DNA from: CAYRWM01 sp964428055
Lineage (GTDB): Bacteria > Bacillota > Clostridia > Christensenellales > Christensenellaceae
Assembly (NCBI GenBank): GCA_964428055.1
Contig: CAYRWM010000043.1
Span: 1 to 12,508 of the forward strand
Direction: 5' to 3'
Length of the DNA: 12,508 nt
In this document: one piece after another, positions 6,115 through 12,452 of the stretch
How the letters are laid out: every line of letters starts with the position of its first letter
Numbering within the stretch: position 1 is the stretch's first letter
Notes under the pieces: generated by a model
Database searches by the model: none
The model's input: the letters and a program-made list of their open reading frames with translations, nothing else
Told to the model about the DNA's origin: nothing
Made by a program: the position numbers and the translations under genes

Positions 6115-7326
6115 TTGCGACGTACTATTTCTGCTATGGTGGGCAAGGGATCGGTCAACCATAACAGCAGGCAGTTTCATGCCAAGAACACAGATCCGGA
6201 AAGGTCATACCTGAATATCGAGTATGTGAACGAAGACATAAGAGACGTGTATCACGAGATGTTCGATGAGGCGGTCGAGCAGTACAACGAGGAGCAGTCC
6301 AGAGCCGACAGGAGAATAGACGATTATTATGAGAAGATATGTAGCGGTAAACAGGAAAAGTCATACCACGAACTCATAATACAGATAGGCGACAGCGTCA
6401 ACATGAACGCTCAGGGTAAACACTCGGATCTGGCAAGAGATACTCTCGATGAGTATATGAGATCGTTTCAGGAGCGGAACCCAAACTTAAGGGTATTCTC
6501 TGCTCATATGCATATGGACGAGGCGACGCCTCACCTGCATATAGATTTCGTACCTTTTACTGAGCATTCCACACGGGGGCTCAGTAAAAGAGTATCTCTT
6601 AAGCAGGCCCTGGCGGAGCAGGGTTTTGTCGGGGGCAGCAGATCCGCTACTGAATGGAACTTATGGGTTGCTTCCGAAAAGGAAGCGCTGAGCAAGGTAA
6701 TGGAAAGAAACGGTATTGAGTGGGAGCAGCGCGGTACCCATGAGAAACACCTATCCACTATAGAGTTTGAGAAGAAGATGCGATCCGAAGAAGTTGAACA
6801 GCTCAACGAACAGGTCAAGGATAGCCTTGAAAAGATATCCGAGACCACCAAAGAGATAGCAGAGAGGACACAGGAACTCAGTGCCATAAGGGAAGAGATG
6901 ACGATAATAGACAAGGCTGCCGAGAGACTGAGCGAACCGGAATGGAACCTGCCTGAGCCTAAAGGGTTCATGTCTATCAAGAGTTACATCAAGCAGGCGG
7001 TCGAACCGCTCATTGAAAAGTTTAAGCAGGCTATTAAGACTGCGTCGCTCAAATACATTGAGCTTAAGAAGAAATTCAATGACCTTAACATGACAACAGA
7101 GTATCTTAAAAAGCAGGTAATAAAACTGGAAAAGACCATAGACAGCCAGGATTTTTATATCAAGCAGCTTAAAGTAACAGAAAAGGAAATGGATACACTT
7201 GAAACCTATCTTGGGACCGACAGGTTTGAGAAGCAAATGGAAAAAGCATTTGAACACGAGAAGATGCTGACCAGAAGAAAGACAAACTATAGATATATAG
7301 AAAGGGGAGATGAATTTGAAAGATAA
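6115..7326 (+). CDS. mobV: MobV-family (Pre/Mob) relaxase
   Basis: This 403-aa protein starts at a TTG preceded by AAGGAGG at good spacing. It is a plasmid-recombination/mobilization relaxase that nicks one strand at oriT and leads transfer through conjugation machinery supplied by another element. Visible motifs are the N-terminal SVNHNSRQFHAKNTD (13-27) and the metal-binding motif HMHMDEATPHLHIDF (131-145), which fits HxDExxPHxH. From about residue 230 the protein is a long charged coiled coil (EQLNEQVKDSLEKISETTKE onward), the usual C-terminal half of MobV proteins. The stop overlaps the downstream excisionase gene. No coupling protein or type IV secretion genes are present, so the element is mobilizable and not self-transmissible as far as seen. 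It appears intact. Confidence 0.95.
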   Translation: MRRTISAMVGKGSVNHNSRQFHAKNTDPERSYLNIEYVNEDIRDVYHEMFDEAVEQYNEEQSRADRRIDDYYEKICSGKQEKSYHELIIQIGDSVNMNAQGKHSDLARDTLDEYMRSFQERNPNLRVFSAHMHMDEATPHLHIDFVPFTEHSTRGLSKRVSLKQALAEQGFVGGSRSATEWNLWVASEKEALSKVMERNGIEWEQRGTHEKHLSTIEFEKKMRSEEVEQLNEQVKDSLEKISETTKEIAERTQELSAIREEMTIIDKAAERLSEPEWNLPEPKGFMSIKSYIKQAVEPLIEKFKQAIKTASLKYIELKKKFNDLNMTTEYLKKQVIKLEKTIDSQDFYIKQLKVTEKEMDTLETYLGTDRFEKQMEKAFEHEKMLTRRKTNYRYIERGDEFER

Positions 7327-7531
7327 CGCAAGAGTAAACATGAGTGTTCCGGTGTGGGAAAAAGCGAATTTAACTTTAGAAGAAGCCGCCGCTTATTTTG
7401 GGATTGGTATAAATAAGCTACGAAAGATAACAGATGAAGACGGATGCCCCTATGTACTATGGAACGGATCAAAAAGGCTGATAAAGAGGGTGCCCTTTGA
7501 AAAGCATATTCAAGAGCTGTTTTCGATATAG
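7316..7531 (+). CDS. xis: Excisionase (Tn916 Xis-like), element A
   Basis: A small excisionase of 71 aa from the TTG at 7316. The ATG at 7310 in the same frame is possible, but the AGGGGAG ribosome site directly abuts it and suits the TTG better. The MerR-like winged-helix core reads SVPVWEKANLTLEEAAAYFG, then INKLRKI and YVLWNGSKRLIKRVPFEKHI. Excisionases bend DNA at attachment sites and steer the integrase towards excision. The start lies inside the relaxase 3' end, so the two are translationally coupled. The integrase follows 75 bp later. The core is clearly related to the protein at 10644-10919. Confidence 0.9.
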   Translation: MKDNARVNMSVPVWEKANLTLEEAAAYFGIGINKLRKITDEDGCPYVLWNGSKRLIKRVPFEKHIQELFSI

Positions 7532-7538
7532 AACTGGA

Positions 7539-7568
7539 TTGGTATATTTGATTGTGTTGTGCTATATT
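7539..7568 (+). promoter_or_regulatory. Candidate integrase promoter, element A
   Basis: TTGGTA (7539-7544) and TATATT (7563-7568) are 18 bp apart, and TGC before the -10 makes it an extended -10. The same TGCTATA motif occurs at 10943-10949 before the second integrase, suggesting that both int genes have their own promoter in addition to read-through. Confidence 0.45.
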
Positions 7569-7605
7569 GTAGTTGCATCTTCTGATTGCCGGTATGGAGG
7601 ATCAT

Positions 7606-8838
7606 ATGGTGAACAGAAGAAAAGATAATAAAAAAAGAGTGCTTAAGGAAGGAGAATATCAAAGGCAAAACGGAACATTCGAATTTAAGTGGCGAGACGC
7701 ACTGGGCAACAGACACTCTATCTATGCGAAGACACTGGAAAAACTAAGGGAAAAAGAACTCGATATTTTGAGAGCATCACTAGAGGGTATCAGAACGGAT
7801 AGTAATATAGTTACTGTCAACGATCTATATAAACTCTGGAAGGATCTGAAAAGAGGATTAAAGGAAAACACTTTTCAGAATTACATGTATATGTATACTC
7901 AATTTGTTGAGGAGACATTCGGTAAAGCCAAGATTAAGGACATAAAAAGAACCGATGTCAGGGCGTTCTATAATACTCTCTCAGAGCAGTACGGATTAAA
8001 GACCAATACGATAGACAGCCTTCATACTGTTCTGCATCAGGTTTTGGAGCTGGGTGTAGAAAACGAATATATAAGGTATAATCCGTCAGACGGAGCTCTT
8101 AAAGAGTTAAAGAGAGCTTGCAATAAAGAGTCCATTAGAGTAAAGGCACTGACTAAAGAAGAGCAAAACCTTTTTACTGAATTCTTGAAAAAACCGGGCA
8201 AGTATAACAGGTGGTATCCAATATTTATCTTTATGCTTTGGACCGGGATGAGAGTAGGCGAAGCGACCGGAATAAGATGGTGTGACATAGATTTTGAGAA
8301 TGATGAGATAACAGTAGACCATACACTTGTGTTCTTTGCCCACAAAGAACATAAAAAATGCATATATGCCATCAACACACCTAAAACAGAAGCAGGCAAA
8401 AGAACGATACCGATGCTTCCGATCGTTAAGGATGCTCTGCTCATGGAAAGGCAACTACAGAAAGAGTTTGGAATAGAATGCAAGTCTGTGATTGATGGGT
8501 ATACAGGTTTTGTCTTTCTCAACAGGTATGGAGAAGTTCATAACATTGGAACGCTCAACAAGGCCCTGAATAAGATAATAAGAGATTGTAATTTTGCACA
8601 GATAGACAAAACAAATAGTCAGGATAAGGTTACTTTGCTCCCGCGGTTCAGCAACCATTCTCTTAGGCATACATTTACAACAAGGATGTGTGAAGCCGGA
8701 GTAAATATAAAAGCCATGCAAGATATTTTGGGTCACAAAGATGCTGAAACTACGCTCCAGATTTATACTGATGCCACTAGGGATTTGAAGAAAAGAGAAA
8801 TGAGGAACCTGGCCGACTATTTTAAGGATGTTGCGTAA
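7606..8838 (+). CDS. int: Tyrosine integrase (Tn916 Int-like), element A
   Basis: This 410-aa site-specific recombinase starts at the ATG at 7606 with GGAGG five bases upstream. An in-frame TTG at 7573 lacks such a site. The N-terminal arm-binding domain spans about 1-65, the SAM-like core-binding domain about 70-165 (NTFQNYMYMYTQF), and the catalytic domain about 180-405. The catalytic set is complete: R216 (TGMRVGEATGIRW), K260 (NTPKTEAGKRTIPM), H361-x-x-R364 (HSLRHTF), H387 (GHKDAETT) and the nucleophile Y397 (IYTDAT). It should integrate and, with Xis, excise element A. The gene ends directly at three tandem 11-bp repeats and 140 bp before a putative att site. It is related to the integrase at 11010-12287. 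Confidence 0.96.
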   Translation: MVNRRKDNKKRVLKEGEYQRQNGTFEFKWRDALGNRHSIYAKTLEKLREKELDILRASLEGIRTDSNIVTVNDLYKLWKDLKRGLKENTFQNYMYMYTQFVEETFGKAKIKDIKRTDVRAFYNTLSEQYGLKTNTIDSLHTVLHQVLELGVENEYIRYNPSDGALKELKRACNKESIRVKALTKEEQNLFTEFLKKPGKYNRWYPIFIFMLWTGMRVGEATGIRWCDIDFENDEITVDHTLVFFAHKEHKKCIYAINTPKTEAGKRTIPMLPIVKDALLMERQLQKEFGIECKSVIDGYTGFVFLNRYGEVHNIGTLNKALNKIIRDCNFAQIDKTNSQDKVTLLPRFSNHSLRHTFTTRMCEAGVNIKAMQDILGHKDAETTLQIYTDATRDLKKREMRNLADYFKDVA

Positions 8839-8839
8839 A

Positions 8840-8872
8840 AACTTACGACCAACTTACGACCAACTTACGACC
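8840..8872 (+). repeat. Three tandem 11-bp repeats, candidate integrase arm sites
   Basis: AACTTACGACC occurs three times head to tail, immediately after the integrase stop. Short direct repeats at the element end next to int are typical of arm-type integrase sites. This assignment is inferred from position. Confidence 0.6.
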
Positions 8873-8977
8873 AGTAATGTAGATTTAAGTAAATAATTAA
8901 TAAAACAAGCAATAATATCCATTAAAAAAATGTGTTTATAAAGGCATTTGTGGGATTATGAGACATTTAAAATGTCT
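8873..8977. other. Non-coding element A end with a 17-bp palindrome
   Basis: AT-rich with no ORF. AGACATTT (8961-8968) and AAATGTCT (8970-8977) form a perfect 8-bp palindrome around one A, directly against the putative att site. It is not followed by a T run, so a protein-binding site is likelier than a terminator. Element B has no equivalent palindrome at the matching place. Confidence 0.45.
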
Positions 8978-9014
8978 TCCCGACAATGAAGCCAATCAAC
9001 GAATAAATGGCTTA
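8978..9014 (+). other. attR: Putative attachment site between elements A and B (lysS 3'-end-like)
   Basis: 37 bp that recur at 12375-12411 with 33 of 37 bases identical. In frame it reads FPTMKPINE then stop (TTC at 8977 to TAA at 9004). The FPTMKP motif resembles the extreme C-terminus of class II lysyl-tRNA synthetases, so this may be the target gene's 3' end copied by integration. AAGCCA (8989-8994) and TGGCTT (9008-9013) are inverted arms around 13 bp. Confidence 0.6.
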
Positions 9015-9047
9015 ACAGGGGCTTTCTTCCTAGAGAAAAGAACACTA

Positions 9048-9067
9048 ATACACCAAAAATACACCAT
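9048..9067 (+). repeat. ATACACCA direct repeats at the left end of element B
   Basis: ATACACCA occurs at 9048 and 9059. The same motif occurs three times in the 3' end of the element B integrase gene (12241-12269), the last two again 11 bp apart. The two sets lie just inside the two proposed att sites of element B, as expected for arm-type sites of its integrase. Confidence 0.55.
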
Positions 9068-9103
9068 TTGGTTAAGAACTGGTAAGAAGCTGACGAAACT
9101 TAT

Positions 9104-9139
9104 AACAGAGAGAAAAGTATAATCTCTCTGTTTTGTTTT
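9104..9139 (+). terminator. Rho-independent terminator
   Basis: AACAGAGAGA (9104-9113) pairs perfectly with TCTCTCTGTT (9123-9132) around a 9-nt loop, followed by TTGTTTT. It would stop read-through from the element A mob-xis-int operon into element B. Confidence 0.8.
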
Positions 9140-9197
9140 AACTGAATATGTTGATGTATCAAAAAGGATACTGAAACATGCGCAGCTTACTTAAAAA

Positions 9198-9322
9198 GCA
9201 GATACTTAAAAACCGAAAGGTATATACCATATAGCGAGTATCTGCTTGGGCTGCTCATAGATGATAAGTTGTCTTGATATGGTTTCAAAAAGAGTGAGCA
9301 GCGTCATCTTGGATAGGGATGA
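9198..9322 (+). pseudogene. Remnant of the CHC2 gene 3' end (element B copy)
   Basis: This stretch closely repeats the end of the CHC2 gene. GCAGATACTT, then a block around GGTATATACCATATAGCGAG and TGCTCATAGATGATAAG, correspond to 3961-4032. It then jumps across a deletion to GAGCAGCGTCATC and ends at GATGACACAAAGC, as at 4093-4128. An early stop and the internal deletion make it non-functional. It shows that element B once had the same CHC2 module as element A. Confidence 0.85.
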
Positions 9323-9350
9323 CACAAAGCCGAGCGCCGCAGGCCGCAAT

Positions 9351-9405
9351 AGCACTTTTGATGGAACGTCGAAAGTGCTTTTGCGTTACTTTTGGAAAAA
9401 GTAAC
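9351..9405 (+). repeat. Second copy of the double hairpin downstream of CHC2
   Basis: The stem AGCACTTTTGA/TCGAAAGTGCT (9351-9379, loop TGGAACG) and the stem GTTACTTTT/AAAAGTAAC (9385-9405, loop GGA) match 4150-4178 and 4184-4204. Flanking GC-rich sequence (GAGCGCCGCAGGCCGCAA) is also kept. The structure survives although the gene upstream is destroyed. The stretch 9406-9515 beyond it shows nothing I can assign. Confidence 0.8.
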
Positions 9406-9515
9406 AAAACCGCCGAAAGAGAGGCAGTGTTATGTCAATAGAAAGTTTTTGGAAGTTAGATTATATGGTGTAATTCGGTCTGTTTAGGGGGGCTTACAGA
9501 AATAGAGGGTAACGC

Positions 9516-10319
9516 TTATAAAGATAAATCGAAATCATCTATTTCTTCATCTTCCTCAAGTTCTAATGAGCTCTGGGCATCCATTTCATTAATCCTAGTC
9601 CGATACTCTTCTTGATATGCATCTATTTCGGGAGCATCATTTTGATTATAGTATTCATAGTTAACTTTTGTCTTAATACTAAGATCATCTCTAGTGTGTA
9701 TGTTAAGGCGTTCGGTATTGTGCTCCATATAATCTGAAGAAGGAGTAAGTGAATCCGAAAAGATATCTATAAAACCAGAATTGTCCCCGTAATTGAATGA
9801 CATAACACTTGCTTCAAGCATTTCTTTATGACAAGTTGATGACAAATCAAAAACATATCCGCACTCTAAACAAACGAGTCTAGCGAATTCCCTCTGCGCT
9901 CTGCCATTCCCCTCACGAAAGGGGTGCAAAGCATTAAGATCCCCGTAATTATCAGCGAATACTTTAACAAATTCATCAAAATCATCTTTTGCGTAATAAC
10001 ACTGAGGGTAATACTTGGCAAAAACCGATCTTGCATATTCCTGAATATGCATTGTTGTGCAGAAAAGATTTCCCTTACCTATCTCGATCGTTCTTTCTTT
10101 CCCGGCCCAATCATAAATGTCTTGAAATATGTATTTATGAATGGCTTTTAGATGATTGAAATCATAGTTGCCTTGGATCGGATGATTTTGCAACTCTTGT
10201 AGACGAATATAAGTGAGTTCTTTTTCGGCCTTAAAAAGAGTGCTGTTGTCTTTAATATTTAATTTATTGATTAAGACGTTAGAATTAGGATAGCAATAAT
10301 ATATATCTCTATCTGGCAT
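9516..10319 (-). CDS. fic: Fic-domain protein (AMPylating toxin of a toxin-antitoxin pair)
   Basis: A 267-aa Fic protein. The catalytic loop HPFREGNGRAQR (132-143) fits HxFx(D/E)GNGRxxR with every key residue present, so it should transfer AMP from ATP to a target protein hydroxyl. In known VbhT/FicT toxins the targets are DNA gyrase and topoisomerase IV. The Fic core runs from about residue 30 to 185 (KAIHKYIFQDIYDWAGKERT, flap near IGKGNLFC at 81-88). The C-terminal 80 residues are not a known domain and end in an acidic tail (LELEEDEEIDDFDLSL). There is no inhibitory helix of its own. It is supplied by the upstream gene, whose last 11 bases overlap the fic start, so the pair is translationally coupled. 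It sits between the CHC2 remnant and leader copy 3, as cargo of element B. Confidence 0.95.
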   Translation of the reverse strand: MPDRDIYYCYPNSNVLINKLNIKDNSTLFKAEKELTYIRLQELQNHPIQGNYDFNHLKAIHKYIFQDIYDWAGKERTIEIGKGNLFCTTMHIQEYARSVFAKYYPQCYYAKDDFDEFVKVFADNYGDLNALHPFREGNGRAQREFARLVCLECGYVFDLSSTCHKEMLEASVMSFNYGDNSGFIDIFSDSLTPSSDYMEHNTERLNIHTRDDLSIKTKVNYEYYNQNDAPEIDAYQEEYRTRINEMDAQSSLELEEDEEIDDFDLSL

Positions 10320-10482
10320 ACTTTTTAATTATCTCCTGCCGTAATTCCTCAGTTGTTTTTTCTCCATTAGAAACTTTAATCATTTCTTTTATAAATGATT
10401 CTGAAAAAAACATGTTTTCTATTGCCATAGAAGCAGTGACTCTTTTCAGGTCTCTGTTTTCTTTTGTGTTTTCAACAAGCAT
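10309..10482 (-). CDS. VbhA-like antitoxin of the Fic toxin
   Basis: A 57-aa gene starting at the ATG at 10482 with AGGTGA four bases upstream, and overlapping fic by 11 bp. It contains SMAIEN (residues 18-23), which fits the Fic inhibitory motif (S/T)xxxE(G/N). E22 would reach into the Fic active site and block productive ATP binding. The rest (SESFIKEMIKVSNGEKTTEE, then LRQEIIKKY) matches the usual three-helix shape of VbhA-type antitoxins, including the GE(I/K)-xx-EEL turn. The order antitoxin then toxin, with overlap, is typical. The gene is short enough to be missed by simple ORF length cut-offs. Confidence 0.9.
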   Translation of the reverse strand: MLVENTKENRDLKRVTASMAIENMFFSESFIKEMIKVSNGEKTTEELRQEIIKKYAR

Positions 10483-10530
10483 CAAATCACCTCGGAATGA
10501 GTATCCAATATATACGATAACTGTAATATT

Positions 10531-10559
10531 ATTTTATATCGGTTCAAATATATCGTCAA
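10531..10559 (-). promoter_or_regulatory. Promoter of the antitoxin-fic operon
   Basis: On the minus strand TTGACG (10559-10554) and TAAAAT (10536-10531) are separated by exactly 17 bp, ending about 50 bp before the antitoxin start. The plus-strand motif TATATCG occurs twice across the spacer, possibly an operator. It diverges from leader copy 3. Confidence 0.65.
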
Positions 10560-10578
10560 ATTAGATGCGAATTATAAC

Positions 10579-10620
10579 AAAAAAGCGTAACAACCCTCTA
10601 CTTTTTTCGCATATATAGTG
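10579..10620 (+). repeat. 42-bp leader repeat, copy 3 (before xis of element B)
   Basis: Third copy of the leader, slightly diverged in the C-rich middle, ending CGCATATATAGTG. It ends 23 bp before the xis start, the same distance as copy 2 before mobV. In element A this position precedes the relaxase, so element B appears to have lost mobV and joined the leader directly to xis. Confidence 0.8.
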
Positions 10621-10643
10621 AAAACAAAAAAAGGAGGAAAAGG

Positions 10644-10919
10644 ATGAACATATACAGCAACGGCTCAAACGAAGAAGAACAGGAATCAATGCTTTTACAA
10701 AACAATGAGAGCAAGGTAAGAAAGGAAAATTCTGTTCCTGTTTGGCATAAGGCAAATCTAACAGTAGAAGAGGCCGCCATGTACTTCGGGATCGGAGAAA
10801 ACAAACTTAGGGCTATATCAGAGGGCAGCGATTGTCCTTTTGTTCTTTGGAACGGATCCAAGAGGCTAATCAAAAGGACGGCGCTTGAAAAGTATCTGGA
10901 GAAGGCATTTTCCATATAG
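10644..10919 (+). CDS. xis: Excisionase (Tn916 Xis-like), element B
   Basis: A 91-aa excisionase from the ATG at 10644, with AAGGAGG at ideal spacing. The core SVPVWHKANLTVEEAAMYFG, then GENKLRAI and FVLWNGSKRLIKRTALEKYL, is the same winged-helix protein as at 7316-7531. It has an extra acidic N-terminal stretch of about 29 residues (MNIYSNGSNEEEQESMLLQN). The integrase starts 90 bp downstream. It should pair with that integrase for excision of element B. Confidence 0.9.
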   Translation: MNIYSNGSNEEEQESMLLQNNESKVRKENSVPVWHKANLTVEEAAMYFGIGENKLRAISEGSDCPFVLWNGSKRLIKRTALEKYLEKAFSI

Positions 10920-10932
10920 GGCTTTTTAAAGG

Positions 10933-10966
10933 GAAGCTGGTATGCTATAATACGGCTGTCAGCTTC
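10933..10966 (+). promoter_or_regulatory. Integrase promoter inside a dyad, element B
   Basis: TGCTATAAT is a perfect extended -10 (-10 at 10946-10951) with no clear -35. It is enclosed by the inverted arms GAAGCTG (10933-10939) and CAGCTTC (10960-10966). The dyad could be an operator or an RNA hairpin in transcripts reading through from xis. Confidence 0.5.
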
Positions 10967-11009
10967 TTGCCATTTTTTCAGATGGTCCGAAAAAGAAAGG
11001 ACAAAGGAA

Positions 11010-12287
11010 ATGGGTAAAAGAAGAAAAGACAGTAAAAATAGAGTATTGAAGGATGGTGAAAGCGAGCGTAAAAACGGTGGTTATCAATTCAGATGGTCGT
11101 TGCCTAATGGGAAAAGAAAGTACTTATATGCGCAAACACTTGATGAATTGAGAGCACGGGAAGAAGAACTGACCCACAGCATACAAGATGGTCTTCGTGG
11201 TGATTATCACACGGCCAAGGTAAATGATATATACGAGATGTGGAAAAGGCTCAAGAGGGGCCTCAAGAACAATACATTTCAGAATTATATCTACATGTAC
11301 AACATGTTTGTAAAAGATAACCTGGGCCGTTATAAGGTATCAGAGCTCAAAAAAAGCGATATCAGAAGATTCTATAACTATCTCATAGATGAAAGAGGAC
11401 TTAAGGTTGCAACCGTTGACGGCATCCATAATATTCTTCATCAGATTCTGGACATTGCTGTAGAAGACAGTTATTTGAGGAACAATGTTTCAGATAATGC
11501 TCTTAAGGAATTAAAGAGAGTTAGGAATATTGACTCGGAAAAACGAAAAGCACTTACGATAGAGGAGCAAAAATTGTTCCTAAAGTATTTGAGAACGTCT
11601 GATAAGTATGAGCACTGGTATCCGGTTTTCTCTTTCATGCTGGGGACCGGTCTGAGGGTAGGCGAGGTGACAGGATTGAGATGGGAAGATGTTGATCTAG
11701 ATGGAGGAACGGTTAATGTTAACCACACACTGATCTTCTATCATTACAATCAGCATAAATGTCGCTACGAGGTCAATACCCCGAAGACAAGGGCCAGCAA
11801 TAGGATCGTGCCGATGACGAAAATGACCAAGGAAGCACTCCTGATGGAAAAAACAAGACAGGATGAGCTTGGTCTTGAATCCACCGAAGAAGTACAGGGC
11901 TATAACAACTTTATCTTTATAAACAGGTTTGGAGGATTGCTCAATCAGGGAGTACTGAACAAAGCGCTCAGAAGAATAATAAGAGATTGCAATCAGGACA
12001 TTCTTGATCGAAGCAAAGGAGAAGAGAGTTTAGTGCTTTTGCCTAAATTCAGCTGCCACAACTTAAGGCACACTTTTGCAACGAGATTGTGCGAAGCGGG
12101 TGTGAATATAAAGGTGATCCAAGACATGCTAGGGCATTCGGATATCCGTACCACAATGGATATATATACCGACGTCACAAATGAACTGAGGAATAGAGAA
12201 GTTAAGGTCCTGGAAATGTATTTGAATGTTGAGATGAACGATACACCAAATACACCAAAAATACACCAGTTGCCGATGAGTGTATAA
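11010..12287 (+). CDS. int: Tyrosine integrase (Tn916 Int-like), element B
   Basis: A 425-aa integrase starting at the ATG at 11010 behind AAAGGA. It is colinear with the element A enzyme: arm-binding domain about 1-65, core-binding domain about 70-165 (NTFQNYIYMYNMF), catalytic domain about 180-410. The catalytic residues are R216 (GTGLRVGEVTGLRW), K259 (VNTPKTRASNR), H360-x-x-R363 (HNLRHTF), H386 (GHSDIRTT) and Y396 (IYTDVT). The C-terminus is about 15 residues longer (NDTPNTPKIHQLPMSV), and that tail is encoded by the ATACACC repeats, so DNA that probably binds the integrase also codes for its last residues. The gene ends 87 bp before a second att-like site. Confidence 0.96.
   Translation: MGKRRKDSKNRVLKDGESERKNGGYQFRWSLPNGKRKYLYAQTLDELRAREEELTHSIQDGLRGDYHTAKVNDIYEMWKRLKRGLKNNTFQNYIYMYNMFVKDNLGRYKVSELKKSDIRRFYNYLIDERGLKVATVDGIHNILHQILDIAVEDSYLRNNVSDNALKELKRVRNIDSEKRKALTIEEQKLFLKYLRTSDKYEHWYPVFSFMLGTGLRVGEVTGLRWEDVDLDGGTVNVNHTLIFYHYNQHKCRYEVNTPKTRASNRIVPMTKMTKEALLMEKTRQDELGLESTEEVQGYNNFIFINRFGGLLNQGVLNKALRRIIRDCNQDILDRSKGEESLVLLPKFSCHNLRHTFATRLCEAGVNIKVIQDMLGHSDIRTTMDIYTDVTNELRNREVKVLEMYLNVEMNDTPNTPKIHQLPMSV
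12241..12269 (+). repeat. Three ATACACCA repeats in the integrase 3' end
   Basis: ATACACCA begins at 12241, 12250 and 12261. The motif also occurs at 9048 and 9059 at the other end of element B. Likely arm-type integrase sites that overlap the coding sequence. Confidence 0.55.
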
Positions 12288-12298
12288 AAAGATATAAG

Positions 12299-12312
12299 AA
12301 GAGATATCTCTT
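12299..12312. other. 14-bp perfect palindrome
   Basis: AAGAGATATCTCTT lies 12 bp after the integrase stop. It has no loop and no T run, so a dimeric protein site is likelier than a terminator. It may belong to the element end. Between here and the att site the sequence is AT-rich and without a gene. Confidence 0.35.
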
Positions 12313-12374
12313 GAAAGCCTTTAATAATAGGGATTTAATAACTTGCGGTAATATATGAGTATAGCTCTAGCGAA

Positions 12375-12411
12375 TCCCGACAATGAAGCCGATCATTGAA
12401 TAAACGGCTTA
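12375..12411 (+). other. attR: Putative right attachment site of element B (lysS 3'-end-like)
   Basis: Second copy of the 37-bp sequence at 8978-9014. In frame it reads IPTMKPIIE then stop. The inverted arms are AAGCCG (12386-12391) and CGGCTT (12405-12410). Relative to the first copy both arms changed together (A-T pair to G-C pair). Confidence 0.6.
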
Positions 12412-12452
12412 TAGAGGATGTTTTTAGTATTAAAAAAAGGGGAGACCTGGGG

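Noticed and set aside
6751..7341. 196-aa minus-strand ORF inside the relaxase gene
   Set aside because: Antisense shadow of the coiled-coil region, hydrophobic because it is the complement of charged codons, with no start context.
8037..8522. Minus-strand ORFs within the integrase gene
   Set aside because: Antisense to an intact, motif-complete integrase.
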